Of a DNA stretch of 64,000 nucleotides, positions 36,418 to 45,339 are shown piece after piece. The translations under genes and the position numbers were made by a program. The stretch is from contig KL662191.1 of NCBI GenBank assembly GCA_000733415.1, positions 2,865,015-2,929,014 on the forward strand, given 5' to 3'. Source of the DNA: [Leptolyngbya] sp. JSC-1. Its GTDB lineage: Bacteria > Cyanobacteriota > Cyanobacteriia > Elainellales > Elainellaceae. The stretch's first letter is position 1. Each line of letters opens with the position of its first letter. The notes under the pieces were generated by a model, which worked only from the letters and a program-made list of their open reading frames with translations, had not been told where the DNA came from and ran no database searches.

Positions 36418-37218
36418 TCAGGCACCGCCTTTGGGAAAATAATCAATCTGGGCGTAGCCACTAAACAGAAGCTGCTTGTCGTGGGTTTCCAAGCGATTTA
36501 AGCGCATGGTTACGCCATCCAGGTCGAAACGGTCCAGATCGACCATCTCATTCAGCACCTGCACAAAAGCCATGGTCAACGGTTCAGAAATGCCGTGCAG
36601 TGCTGTATCGGAAATGGCTTCAGCCTCGAATTGGGGGTTGGCAAACACAATCCGCCGCCGCTTTTCGATTTCCAGGGTAGCCGCCAGGTGAATCGGCACA
36701 TCGCTTCGGTTGGGTAGATCGGTTTTGGCCGCGATCGTAACGCGATTTTCGGGCAGGAGGGTGATCTGGACATCGCGGAAAGAGACGGGTTCGCCGCCGG
36801 AGAGATTGGTTAAGGGTGGTAGATCCAGCATTTGCAGGCGCTTTTGTACCAGCTCGGCCTGAAAAGCGCGGTTGATGGCATCTTCCACTAAAACAATCTG
36901 GGCTACCGCCTGCGTTGGCTGCTTGAGGCGGAGTTGTCCTCGCACTAGAGTGCTGAAATCAATCGCCACTGCATCGGTTTCAAACGACATTTCGGCTACT
37001 TCAAACTGGCGGCGAATCACAAGTTGCCGTCCGGTCATTTTGAAGCTGTCAATGCTGCCCTGCATCAGCTTGCTGGAGGGATAGCAGCGGACCACCACAT
37101 CCACAAATTCGCTGCTTGTGAACAAGTGCCGAATGGATTGGGTAGCAACTGCATTCAGCATCCGCTCGCCGAAATCAGTGCTGGAGTTGCTCTTTGACCC
37201 TGTAAAACCGCTAAACAT
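36418..37218 (-). CDS. DUF2993 domain-containing protein
   Basis: 266 residues, without an obvious signal peptide at the start chosen. The fold is mostly beta-strand; the segment GSIDSFKMTGRQLVIR and the strand pattern through the middle resemble DUF2993, the family to which mycobacterial LmeA belongs, thought to bind lipids. In cyanobacteria the function is unknown. It sits upstream of the ExbB-ExbD pair on the same strand. If the two are linked, an envelope role is plausible, but that is inference. Confidence 0.65.
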   Translation of the reverse strand: MFSGFTGSKSNSSTDFGERMLNAVATQSIRHLFTSSEFVDVVVRCYPSSKLMQGSIDSFKMTGRQLVIRRQFEVAEMSFETDAVAIDFSTLVRGQLRLKQPTQAVAQIVLVEDAINRAFQAELVQKRLQMLDLPPLTNLSGGEPVSFRDVQITLLPENRVTIAAKTDLPNRSDVPIHLAATLEIEKRRRIVFANPQFEAEAISDTALHGISEPLTMAFVQVLNEMVDLDRFDLDGVTMRLNRLETHDKQLLFSGYAQIDYFPKGGA

Positions 37219-37580
37219 GATGCTTTTTGGGGGGAAACGATCCGTACCGTGAACCTAAATTGAGCAGACTTCAGCCGCTGGATCAGCGCAATTTAGTTTG
37301 GTTGATTTTCTTGCTGATCCTGTCTCTGTTTGTAACAAAATATTAAGACATCGACAAATTAGATTGGGTTCAAATAACTTAACTGTTTTTGATGGTGATT
37401 CTAAGAAAAACTTTGGCTTTGGCGTTTAATGCCAAATGGCGGCTTGATAGAAGCAAGGCCGAAACCATCGAGAGAATCCCCAAGGATGCTGTTCAAAGCC
37501 TGGGCAATCCCCTAATCTAGATAAAAGCGTTGCCGGCAAGGCTGGCTGCTGACCCGTTGATTCTTGGACCTAAGATCTGG
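37219..37580. other. Divergent intergenic region before nadK
   Basis: About 360 bases; no gene, hairpin terminator or repeat was recognised. It must contain the promoters of the DUF2993 gene and nadK. Confidence 0.5.
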
Positions 37581-38507
37581 ATGCTGCGCGTGCCCAAAGC
37601 TGGCATTATTTACAACGACATTAAACCTGTCGCCCGTCGAACTGCGGAAGAGATCGCAGATAAGCTCAGGGGCTATGGTTGGGATGTTTGCCTCACCACC
37701 GGAGTTGGTGGCATTTTGGGCTACTCTCAGCCCCATCGTCCTATCTGTCATACACCGATTAGCCAACTGGTGCCGCCCGGGTTTGATCGAGATATGGCAT
37801 TTGGCATCGTCCTGGGTGGTGACGGAACGGTGCTGGCCGCCTTTCGTCAGGTTGCCCCCTGCGGTATCCCTCTCTTGACCGTAAATACTGGCCACATGGG
37901 GTTTCTCACCGAAACTTATCTAAACCATCTGCCCCAGGCAATCGAAGCCTTGATGCAGGATAATTACGTTGTCGAAGAGCGGGCAATGCTGACGGTACAG
38001 GTCTGGCGCAACGAGGCGCTGGTCTGGGAAGCCCTGTGTTTGAACGAGATGGTGCTGCACCGGGAACCGTTAACTAGCATGTGCCATTTCGAGATTGAGC
38101 TGGGTGCCCATACGCCGGTCGATATTGCCGCGGATGGAGTTATTATCTCTACACCAACCGGTTCCACGGCCTATTCCTTGTCGGCTGGAGGGCCGGTGAT
38201 TGCTCCTGGCGTGCCGGTTTTGCAGTTGGTGCCCATCTGTCCCCATTCGCTGGCGTCGCGGGCGCTGGTGTTTGCTGACACTGAACCAGTGACGATTTTT
38301 CCAGCTAACTCCAATCCCTTGGTGATGGTTGTAGACGGCAATGCGGGCTGCGCGATTCTCCCCGATGACCGGGTGCGGGTGCTGCGGTCCCCCTATGCGG
38401 CTCGCTTCATTCGGCTGCGGCCCAATGAGTTTTTGCATGTGCTGCGGGAAAAGTTGGGCTGGGGGTTGCCCCATGTTGCCAAGCCCACTTCCGTGGAATT
38501 GCCATAG
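37581..38507 (+). CDS. nadK: NAD kinase
   Basis: 308 residues from the ATG at 37581 (MLRVPKAGIIYND); an upstream in-frame start at 37530 adds 17 residues unlike the family. NAD kinase phosphorylates NAD to NADP. The catalytic GGDGT motif lies in IVLGGDGTVLAAFR (about residue 95), and the glycine-rich loop TPTGSTAYSLSAGGP (about 190-205) with the downstream DGNAG segment is intact. Cyanobacteria usually carry two nadK genes; this copy cannot be assigned to one with certainty. The stop is about 130 bases before the response regulator gene on the same strand. Confidence 0.93.
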   Translation: MLRVPKAGIIYNDIKPVARRTAEEIADKLRGYGWDVCLTTGVGGILGYSQPHRPICHTPISQLVPPGFDRDMAFGIVLGGDGTVLAAFRQVAPCGIPLLTVNTGHMGFLTETYLNHLPQAIEALMQDNYVVEERAMLTVQVWRNEALVWEALCLNEMVLHREPLTSMCHFEIELGAHTPVDIAADGVIISTPTGSTAYSLSAGGPVIAPGVPVLQLVPICPHSLASRALVFADTEPVTIFPANSNPLVMVVDGNAGCAILPDDRVRVLRSPYAARFIRLRPNEFLHVLREKLGWGLPHVAKPTSVELP

Positions 38508-38638
38508 TAAACTATCCCAGTTTACTGGACAGTGAACTACACAGTGAACTGCCCCAGATGTTGCCGGCTAATTTGCCAATTAGACCCGACTCAGTGCTAG
38601 GCATGCTAGAACTGAGAATTAATTGCGTGAGTATCACC

Positions 38639-39334
38639 ATGAGTATTGCTCCCCTTGATGCTAGTCCGCGCGTGCTGGTGATTGAGACTGATGAGAACTT
38701 AGCCCAGCATGTCAGTGCTGATCTGCGCGAATCAGGCTATGAAACGACTGTGGTCTACGATGCCATCGATGGCCTCAGGCAGGTCCAAACCCTACAACCC
38801 TCCCTAGTGGTGATTGACCGGATGCTGTCAGGTGAGTCTGGACTGTCGCTGTGCAGCCACCTGCGAGCTAGCGGTGCCCGCATGCCGGTATTGCTGCTGA
38901 TGGCACGAGACTCGTTGGATGACCGGGTGGCTTGCCTGCAGGCTGGTGCAGATGATTATTTTCTCAAGCCCTACCGCAGTGAAGACTTTCTCAAACTGGT
39001 GCGGCTGTATTTGCATTCGGATACCGGCAACGATGAGCAACTGCGGTTTGGCGATCTGGTGCTCGATCTGGCGACGCGACGAGCGATTCGCAATGAACGC
39101 ACGATTGATCTGACAATGAAGGAATTTGAGTTGCTGAAGTACCTGATGGAGCATCCGCGAGAAGTCTTGACCCGTGAGCAAATTCTGGAGAACGTCTGGG
39201 GCTACGACTTCATGGGCGAATCAAATGTGATTGAAGTCTATATTCGCTACCTGAGGCTCAAGATTGAAGATGAAGGCGAAAAGCGCTTGATTCAAACTGT
39301 TCGCGGCGTTGGCTATGTGCTGCGCGAAGCTTAG
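38639..39334 (+). CDS. nblR: OmpR-family response regulator, NblR-like
   Basis: 231 residues from the ATG at 38639 (MSIAPLDASPRVLVI). The receiver domain has Asp in VVIDRMLSGESG and Lys in YFLKPY, but the acid pocket reads ETDE in place of the usual DD pair, a trait I associate with NblR, a regulator of phycobilisome breakdown under nutrient stress thought to work without phosphorylation. The C-terminal winged helix (about 140-230) ends in VRGVGYVLRE, typical of OmpR. The identification of NblR rests on the receiver sequence (VLLLMARDSLDDRVACLQAGADDYF) and is moderately sure. Downstream, the solute-binding protein frame overlaps or abuts it. Confidence 0.78.
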   Translation: MSIAPLDASPRVLVIETDENLAQHVSADLRESGYETTVVYDAIDGLRQVQTLQPSLVVIDRMLSGESGLSLCSHLRASGARMPVLLLMARDSLDDRVACLQAGADDYFLKPYRSEDFLKLVRLYLHSDTGNDEQLRFGDLVLDLATRRAIRNERTIDLTMKEFELLKYLMEHPREVLTREQILENVWGYDFMGESNVIEVYIRYLRLKIEDEGEKRLIQTVRGVGYVLREA

Positions 39335-39344
39335 GCTGAGAACG

Positions 39345-40280
39345 GTGCTCAAAATCTTTTCATGGACCAGCTTAATTCTGATCAGCGGTAGCATCTTTCT
39401 TGCCAATGCCCCAGCAGACGCCCCAGCAGATGCCCCAGCAGACGCTTCAGCAGAGAGCATGCTGGAAAAGGTAGCTCGAACTGGAAAACTAGTGGCCGGA
39501 GTACCCACGGATGCTTTGCCCTTCGCCTATCGGAATCAAGCAGGCGAATGGAGTGGATACTCGGTGGATTTGTTAGAACGCATCCAGGCTCAGTTACGGC
39601 AGCAGCTGCGTCGGCCAGTGGAGTTGGAGCTGGTACCAGTCACGAGTGCTAACCGCCTGTCGATGGTGACCGAAGGTACAGTGGATATTGTCTGCGGTAC
39701 CGTGAGCGCCACACGCAGTCGAGCACTGGATGTAGAATTTTCGCTTGGGTACTTCATCACGGGTACCCAGTTGCTCGTTAATCCGGCTAGCCGCTTAGGA
39801 AACCAATTCACCATTGGTGTCATTGCTGCCACCACAAACCAACAGTTTGTCCGCCAACGCTTTCCGATTGCGCTATTTGTCGAGTTTGAGAACCGAGCAG
39901 CTGGTTTGGCTGCCCTAGAGCAGGGACGAATCGATGCCCTTGCCAGTGACGGCATTTTGCTAGAAGCGATGCGGCAAACCCTGCCGGAGGCGGAATCGTT
40001 TGAAGTTGTCCCCGGCCAACCCTATACCGAAGAAGAATATGCTTGTGCCATGCCGCGCAGTACGCCCGATTTGCAGCAAGCAGTTGATGAAAGCCTGCTG
40101 ACCTTTATGCAAGGCGTCCTCAATGGCAATCCGGCCGATTTGCAAGTTTTAGACACCTGGTTTGGCACTGTAGTATCGATCGACCAGCAGCCGTTGCTGG
40201 ATTATTTTCAACGCCAGATCTACAGGTATAGGCAGTCTGCTCCCGCTCCCGAAAGTTCGCCTGCTGACTCCAGCTTTTGA
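39345..40280 (+). CDS. Extracellular solute-binding protein, family 3
   Basis: About 311 residues from a GTG at 39345, chosen because it puts a signal peptide right at the N-terminus (hydrophobic run WTSLILISGSIFLANA); an ATG at 39315 is an alternative that would overlap the response-regulator gene. After the signal comes a PADA repeat linker encoded by four 12-bp tandem units, then a type II periplasmic-binding fold: VAGVPTDALPFAYRN, WSGYSVDLLERI, VDIVCGTVSATRSR. Family 3 proteins bind amino acids for ABC uptake, but no permease or ATPase is adjacent. The C-terminus is Pro/Ser-rich. It is probably periplasmic. Confidence 0.8.
   Translation: MLKIFSWTSLILISGSIFLANAPADAPADAPADASAESMLEKVARTGKLVAGVPTDALPFAYRNQAGEWSGYSVDLLERIQAQLRQQLRRPVELELVPVTSANRLSMVTEGTVDIVCGTVSATRSRALDVEFSLGYFITGTQLLVNPASRLGNQFTIGVIAATTNQQFVRQRFPIALFVEFENRAAGLAALEQGRIDALASDGILLEAMRQTLPEAESFEVVPGQPYTEEEYACAMPRSTPDLQQAVDESLLTFMQGVLNGNPADLQVLDTWFGTVVSIDQQPLLDYFQRQIYRYRQSAPAPESSPADSSF
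39408..39455 (+). repeat. 12-bp tandem repeat in the solute-binding protein linker
   Basis: Four in-frame units of GCCCCAGCAGAC type (the last diverged) encode PADA-PADA-PADA-SAES between the signal peptide and the binding domain. Confidence 0.9.
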
Positions 40281-40421
40281 TACTGCTCCTGAAAACCCCC
40301 TTAAAACCCCCTTAAAACCCTGGGAAACTTTGTCGAGCCCAAACCGGAATGCCTGCTTCTCAGCAACTTAAGCTACAATCCAAAAGCTAAACTTCAAACT
40401 GGTCTGGATCGGGGCTGAAAA

Positions 40422-40973
40422 ATGATGCGTAGAGGCTTTTCTCGTATTCAATCGGTTGGGCTGAGTGTTGGAGCCAGCCTGTTGCTGCTGAGCTGCTCAG
40501 TGACTCCAGCAACCCGCGTTGGCAATCCCGCTGCCTCCCCGATTGAACTATCGCAGGCTCCCACCATTCAGGAGGATTTAGCCCAAATGCTGCCCATCTC
40601 AGCCGAGGCAGAAATTGCCGGTCAGATCATTCAGCTGGAAGTGGCGCGAACGCCTCAGCAGCAGGCCCAGGGTCTGATGTATCGGCCTGCCTTACCGGAT
40701 AATCGCGGCATGCTGTTTCCACTGGACCCACCGCGAATTGCCAGCTTTTGGATGAAAAATACACCGCAACCGCTGGATATGGTGTTTTTGCTCGACGGTG
40801 AGGTGAAGGCCGTAATTGCCAATGTGCCTCCCTGCACGAGTCAGCCCTGTCCCACCTATGGACCCGGCACACGCGTCAATCAGGTGATCGAGCTGCGCGG
40901 CGGACGAGCCGCAGAACTTGGTCTTAAGGCAGGCGATCAAATCAAAATTCGGTTTCTAGAGACAGAGCGTTAG
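40422..40973 (+). CDS. DUF192 domain-containing lipoprotein
   Basis: 183 residues. A lipoprotein signal is visible: a basic start, a hydrophobic stretch and the lipobox LLSC near residue 25. The rest is a DUF192 domain (about 65-180): QAQGLMYRPALPDNRGMLF, FWMKNTPQPLDMVFL, ELRGGRAAELGLKAGDQI. DUF192 proteins are small and widespread in the cell envelope; their function is not established. The gene converges on the Crp-family gene, with a C-rich run of about 45 bases between the stops. Confidence 0.85.
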   Translation: MMRRGFSRIQSVGLSVGASLLLLSCSVTPATRVGNPAASPIELSQAPTIQEDLAQMLPISAEAEIAGQIIQLEVARTPQQQAQGLMYRPALPDNRGMLFPLDPPRIASFWMKNTPQPLDMVFLLDGEVKAVIANVPPCTSQPCPTYGPGTRVNQVIELRGGRAAELGLKAGDQIKIRFLETER

Positions 40974-41020
40974 GGATAGAGGGCGGTACTTCCCCTCCAC
41001 CCCTCCACCCCTCCCTACGT

Positions 41021-41812
41021 CTACTTCAGCGGCCACCAGGATACCTTGTCTCGCGTAGCGCTGTAAGTTTCTTTCAACCCTTCTGGATCGAGCACATGCA
41101 AGCTATCTTCTGAGGTATCGTTCGGACGATGGAGTGAAATCAAACCCGCCTGCTGCATCCCCTTCAAGACCTGTTCAACGGTGCGCTGGTTGAGTTGGCA
41201 GGTTCGAGCAATGATATCGACCGGCAGATCGAAACAGTAGGTGCCGTCAGCAGCAGGTTGGTTGCCGAGGCTGCGCTCCTGATAGATTAATGCCCGCAGT
41301 AAGGACGCAACAGCCTGAGGTGGATAGGTACTGCAATTGAGCAAGTGGTATTCAAATTTCTCCCGCAGTTCAAATAGCTGGTCATAGCGAGATCGGAACA
41401 GGTCGCTGGCTTCATAAAGAGCGCGTACCGTTTCGACCGGAATTTTGACGACATCGGTGGTTTTGTATGCCTCCACCAGGCTAGGAAAGGCATGCCGAAT
41501 CAACCCGTAGGCAAGCGGTAGATTGCGCATGCCGAAGGAGGCACCTGGGTAGGTAATGGCAATAATCCGGTCCAGCGGCGAACTGCGCGTAATCACTGGA
41601 CCACCGCTAATCACCAGGTAGAGGACTTGCAGAGGTTCACTGGCTCGATAGGCGGTGTAGATCGGACGGCTAGAGTAGAGCTTTTCAGTTGCCAAGGGTT
41701 GAGCGAGCAGATGATTGGCTAGCCATTCTGGATCGAGGTCACGAAACAGGTAGTGGCGTTGTCGTAGCCAGCTCACCAAATCGATTTCAGAAAGTTTAAG
41801 GCTCGATGGCAT
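41021..41812 (-). CDS. Crp/Fnr-family transcriptional regulator
   Basis: 263 residues from the ATG at 41812; an upstream GTG at 41833 has no ribosome-binding site. An N-terminal cyclic-nucleotide-binding-like beta-roll (about 50-135) is followed by a long dimerisation helix and a C-terminal winged helix with the recognition segment ARTCQLNQRTVEQVLKGMQQ. The effector-binding Arg-x-Ser pattern of CRP is not evident, so cAMP binding is doubtful. It is separated by about 380 bases from the cysteine dioxygenase gene, which it might regulate; that is inference. Confidence 0.75.
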   Translation of the reverse strand: MPSSLKLSEIDLVSWLRQRHYLFRDLDPEWLANHLLAQPLATEKLYSSRPIYTAYRASEPLQVLYLVISGGPVITRSSPLDRIIAITYPGASFGMRNLPLAYGLIRHAFPSLVEAYKTTDVVKIPVETVRALYEASDLFRSRYDQLFELREKFEYHLLNCSTYPPQAVASLLRALIYQERSLGNQPAADGTYCFDLPVDIIARTCQLNQRTVEQVLKGMQQAGLISLHRPNDTSEDSLHVLDPEGLKETYSATRDKVSWWPLK

Positions 41813-42189
41813 GGTTTCCGGGGTTGAGCGCACAAGGGAAAAGCAATCAGAAATCCTGAGTTGGATCGATTTGATCAGAGCCTGTTTTTGGTTATCCAGA
41901 CTTCACAAAGGCTTCATCAAAACTTTATTACGACTCGCAAACAAGACTAAATCACGACTTGAGGCAGCCTCACCTTTTCCATTATCAGACAATTCGCTTC
42001 AAACAAACCATTTGGTATTGAATCCTACTTGTATTCAAAATGTATTGAGATGCAAAATAGATTCAATTCAGGAACAAATGGCTATTGCACTCTCAGAATC
42101 CGGTTGGTCAAGCATTTTGCTAAGTGCTGTTTGGTATCTGAAACAGCTGCCTGCCGGATTTTGTCTCTCATGCCCTTATCTAATCGCCT
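41813..42189. other. Divergent intergenic region with an NtcA-like site
   Basis: About 380 bases between the Crp-family gene and the cysteine dioxygenase gene. A long open frame crosses it and overlaps both neighbours, but its sequence has no recognisable features, so I did not call it. An exact GTA-N8-TAC palindrome lies at 42015-42028. Confidence 0.5.
42015..42028. promoter_or_regulatory. NtcA-like palindrome
   Basis: GTATTGAATCCTAC fits the NtcA consensus GTA-N8-TAC. A good -10 box at the usual distance of about 22 bases was not found, and this short motif occurs by chance roughly once every 4 kb, so the site is only suggestive. Confidence 0.3.
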
Positions 42190-42723
42190 ATGTACTTACT
42201 GAAAACTCGGTTCGCCATCGACGATTTCATCGTGGAAATGATGCGAATCCCAATCGAGCGTCTGCAATTAAGCCAATTGCAAGCGTGGGTATCACAGCTA
42301 GAGCTAAAGGACGATTTGTTTCGCCATCATCTTTGCTTTCGGCCTGAGCAGTACCAACGCAGGCTGCTTTGCCGCACGCCCCGGTTTGACATGCTGATTC
42401 TGTGTTGGCAGCCCGGGCAGGCGAGTACGATTCACGACCATCAGGACTCGCTGAACGTGACGCGGGTATATCGAGGCCAGCTCACGTCGCGCTGCTTTGC
42501 GGCTGCCGAAGCAACAAACCGCCCACGGTTGACTCAAGAAGTGCATCTTGGACCCGGTGATCTGGCGGTTGTCGATCGCCATCAAATTCATCAGCTCGCC
42601 AACACTTCCAACGAGAACTTGGTGACGCTGCATGTCTATGCCCGCCCTTTGCAGGAGATCACCGTCTACTGCCCCCAATCGGGGATAGCCGAATCAATTT
42701 CTGTGCCCTATTCGCTTCAGTAA
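42190..42723 (+). CDS. Cysteine dioxygenase family protein (cupin)
   Basis: 177 residues of a cupin-type thiol dioxygenase, which adds O2 to a thiol to make a sulfinate. The iron ligands are His82 and His84 in STIHDHQDS and His134 in HQIHQLAN. The segment YQRRLL places an Arg (Arg57) where true cysteine dioxygenases bind the substrate carboxylate; the mercaptopropionate relatives differ there. The Cys that crosslinks to Tyr in animal enzymes is absent, as in bacteria. The next gene starts six bases after the stop, so the two are cotranscribed. The start could also be one of the later ATGs near 42238. Confidence 0.85.
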   Translation: MYLLKTRFAIDDFIVEMMRIPIERLQLSQLQAWVSQLELKDDLFRHHLCFRPEQYQRRLLCRTPRFDMLILCWQPGQASTIHDHQDSLNVTRVYRGQLTSRCFAAAEATNRPRLTQEVHLGPGDLAVVDRHQIHQLANTSNENLVTLHVYARPLQEITVYCPQSGIAESISVPYSLQ

Positions 42724-42729
42724 TTCGCT

Positions 42730-44202
42730 ATGCTGCCAACTTCCTCTCCCCAAACAATCGCCATCATCGGCGGTGGGTTTAGTGGCGTTATGGTTGCCAC
42801 CCAACTACTGCGGCATGCTACCCAGCCGCTGCAGATCAAACTAATTGAACCAAGAGCCACCCTAGGTCAAGGAACTGCCTATAGCACTGGCTTTGACTGT
42901 CACTTGCTCAATGTACCCGCAGGCAAAATTAGCGCTTTTCCAGACCAACCAGATCATTTTTTGGAGTGGCTGCGATGCCGGCAGGTGCCATCTCCTTGGG
43001 CTACTGCTGAAACAGTGCATGCGGGTATGTTCGTTTCGCGTCGGCTATACGGCGACTATATTCAATCCCTCCTTCCATCTGTGCTGGCTGAGGCTCAGCA
43101 GCGGGTGAGTGGAGTGCAATTGGACTGGTTACAAGATGAAGCTACCGCCGTTAAATCCCATTCCCAAGGGCCAACGGTTTATCTCAAGAGTGGACGCATG
43201 CTGTCGGTGCATCAGGTTGTGCTGGCGTTGGGCAACCTACCGCCAGCGGATCCTGTGGTTGCAGATCGAGGGTTTTATCAAAGTCAGCGCTATATCAGGA
43301 ATCCTTGGTCGAATCAGGCATTGCAACAGATCGATTTGGATCAGCCGCTGCTGCTGATTGGCTCTGGCCTAACGATGCTGGATTGGGCCATAGCACTGCA
43401 TCAACGAGGCTTTCGGAGCACTATGCATGTGATTTCTCGGCGTGGTCTTCTACCGCAAACCCATCAACCAACTCTGCCATACTGCATTACTCCACCTAAC
43501 AGACCTCACACAACCCGGTCTCTGTTGCGGTGGCTGCGACAAGAAATCAAACTAGCTCAGCAGCAAGGTAGCGATTGGCGAGCAGTGATCGATGGTTTGC
43601 GCCCCTATACTCAGACAATTTGGCAGTCGTTATCTCTAATTGAGCGGCAGCGTTTTCTGCGGCATGTTCGACCCTATTGGGAGGTGCATCGCCACCGGGT
43701 TGCTCCTGAGGTTGCCAAAACAATTCACCATCTCATCCAAACAGGACAATTGCAGCTCTGGACTGGACGCATTCAGGATTATCGTGAACAGACTGAGGCA
43801 GTTGAGATCTACTTTCGCGCTCGTCCAACCAATCAGATACGCTGCCTGACAGTTAGTACGGTGGTTAACTGTACTGGAGCTACCTGCAACTATAATCGAT
43901 TCCACCATCCTTTAATTGCAGGCTTACTTCAAGCTGGGTTGGTCTTACCCGATCCGCTTGGGTTGGGACTTGAGGTCGCGGCCAACGGTGCATTGATTGA
44001 AGCAAATGGTCGCATGTCCAACTGGTTGTTTACCTTGGGGCCAACGCAAAAGGGCCACCTCTGGGAAACCACAGCCGTACCCGAACTGCGCCAGCAGGCA
44101 GCCACCTTAGCTCAGCAACTCTTGCAGACTCACCAATCGTCCTGCTCGGAGTCATACCAGATTTCTAAATCTAGGTCGTTTAGGTACAGCAAAGCACTCT
44201 GA
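42730..44202 (+). CDS. YdhS-like FAD/NAD(P)-binding protein (COG4529)
   Basis: 490 residues. The dinucleotide-binding fold is at the N-terminus (IAIIGGGFSGVMVATQLL), followed by the family pattern GQGTAYSTG and HLLNVPAGKISAFP. A second nucleotide-binding region near residues 205-235 (DQPLLLIGSGLTMLDWAIAL) suggests NAD(P) binding. The family matches E. coli YdhS, whose role is unclear. Six bases separate it from the cysteine dioxygenase, so joint action in thiol or sulfinate metabolism is likely but unproven. The last 24 codons run 73 bases into the convergent NIL gene and look like a tail unrelated to the family. Confidence 0.8.
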   Translation: MLPTSSPQTIAIIGGGFSGVMVATQLLRHATQPLQIKLIEPRATLGQGTAYSTGFDCHLLNVPAGKISAFPDQPDHFLEWLRCRQVPSPWATAETVHAGMFVSRRLYGDYIQSLLPSVLAEAQQRVSGVQLDWLQDEATAVKSHSQGPTVYLKSGRMLSVHQVVLALGNLPPADPVVADRGFYQSQRYIRNPWSNQALQQIDLDQPLLLIGSGLTMLDWAIALHQRGFRSTMHVISRRGLLPQTHQPTLPYCITPPNRPHTTRSLLRWLRQEIKLAQQQGSDWRAVIDGLRPYTQTIWQSLSLIERQRFLRHVRPYWEVHRHRVAPEVAKTIHHLIQTGQLQLWTGRIQDYREQTEAVEIYFRARPTNQIRCLTVSTVVNCTGATCNYNRFHHPLIAGLLQAGLVLPDPLGLGLEVAANGALIEANGRMSNWLFTLGPTQKGHLWETTAVPELRQQAATLAQQLLQTHQSSCSESYQISKSRSFRYSKAL

Positions 44203-44441
44203 ATTTGGGGTACGGTGCCTTGAAGCTCTAGATCAAACCAGCCGTCTTCTCTAGCATTGGCTCCTAGGAGGGCGGCGGCAATGTTTACTGTCAGGCTGTA
44301 CTGAGAGATCAAATTGGAAATGATTGGCTCTTGCTGATAGCGTTTCGGAATCCGAATTCGAATTCGCGTTGAGGTTAGCCTCTGGTCGTTGCTATGGCTG
44401 CTTAGCTTTACGGCAACATCATAAGGCTTGAGAGAGGTCAT
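44130..44441 (-). CDS. NIL domain-containing protein
   Basis: 103 residues. The core from about residue 26 to 97, with IRIRIPKRYQQEPIISNL and DGWFDLELQGTVPQIQSALLYL, matches the NIL domain first described at the C-terminus of methionine ABC transporter ATPases, where it binds methionine. Stand-alone NIL proteins occur in cyanobacteria and are often near sulfur-uptake genes. AGGAG is placed nine bases before the ATG. The 3' end overlaps the convergent YdhS-like gene by 73 bases, which is unusual. Confidence 0.8.
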   Translation of the reverse strand: MTSLKPYDVAVKLSSHSNDQRLTSTRIRIRIPKRYQQEPIISNLISQYSLTVNIAAALLGANAREDGWFDLELQGTVPQIQSALLYLNDLDLEIWYDSEQDDW

Positions 44442-45339
44442 TGCTCCATCTCCTTAGGGATAAACAGCACAGGTTTAGAACACAGGCATCAGCGAAACCT
44501 ACAGCTAGGAGTTAGCGCTGATGAAACTGCCTAAAAAAGTAGATTTCAGTAACCACAAACCAGGAAAATACGGCAAGCCGATAGAGATTTAGTGATTTAA
44601 CTGAGTTGATTCTACGCTACTTCCATTTAGAAGTCTAGTATTCCGCTCGGCAAGCCGGGTTTTACTGTCGCTATCAGCAAGGCATCTGTAGGCATTACAG
44701 AAGCTGAACAAATCAATTGGATCGATCTATGCAGACTAGCAGGTTTTGGCCCTGGTCGAGCCGTTTGTGAGAGCGTCAACCGGCGGGTATAGCCCCAGGG
44801 CGATAAGCCTCATGAAAACACGATTCATAAAAGTTATTGTGTTTTATGGTTTCGCTAGAATCTGCTGCAAAATAATTGCTTCTAGTTAAGCTGAACCCAG
44901 TCAAACTTCTGCAGCAAGCCGATTTTCGACTTTTAATCAGAAAAATTTATAGTGCCAATTAGGTAAAAATAATGACTTGTATTTGGACGAGAAATACAGT
45001 ATTTTTACGGGAACACCACGAATCGTAGAGAATCCCCCCAAAAGGTGTAGTCTGATTTCTGAGATTTCATCTATCCTTGATTCTTAACTCGGATTCGTGT
45101 TCAGCTCTGATTTAGTTGCGTTTCACTAGTGGTTCTATTGATGTTTGACTCTGGTATTTAACTGGGCATTCGCTCTCGGCAACCAACTTGGCAACCAAGT
45201 TATCTAGTTGAAAAGCTATTCAGCTTGTGCCGGTGAGCAGTGCAAGAGTGAGGAGAGTGAGTCACAACGCAGTAGTTAGGGCATCAGTGGCACTAGTCAA
45301 GTCGCACTAGTTCGATAGCAGAGTGTTGACAAACGTGGT

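Noticed and set aside
38506..38526. Inverted repeat AGTAAAC/GTTTACT at the nadK stop as a terminator
   Set aside because: A 7-bp AT-rich stem with no T-run; termination is unlikely.
41811..42347. 178-codon frame across the Crp-dioxygenase gap
   Set aside because: It overlaps both neighbouring genes in other frames and shows no family features.
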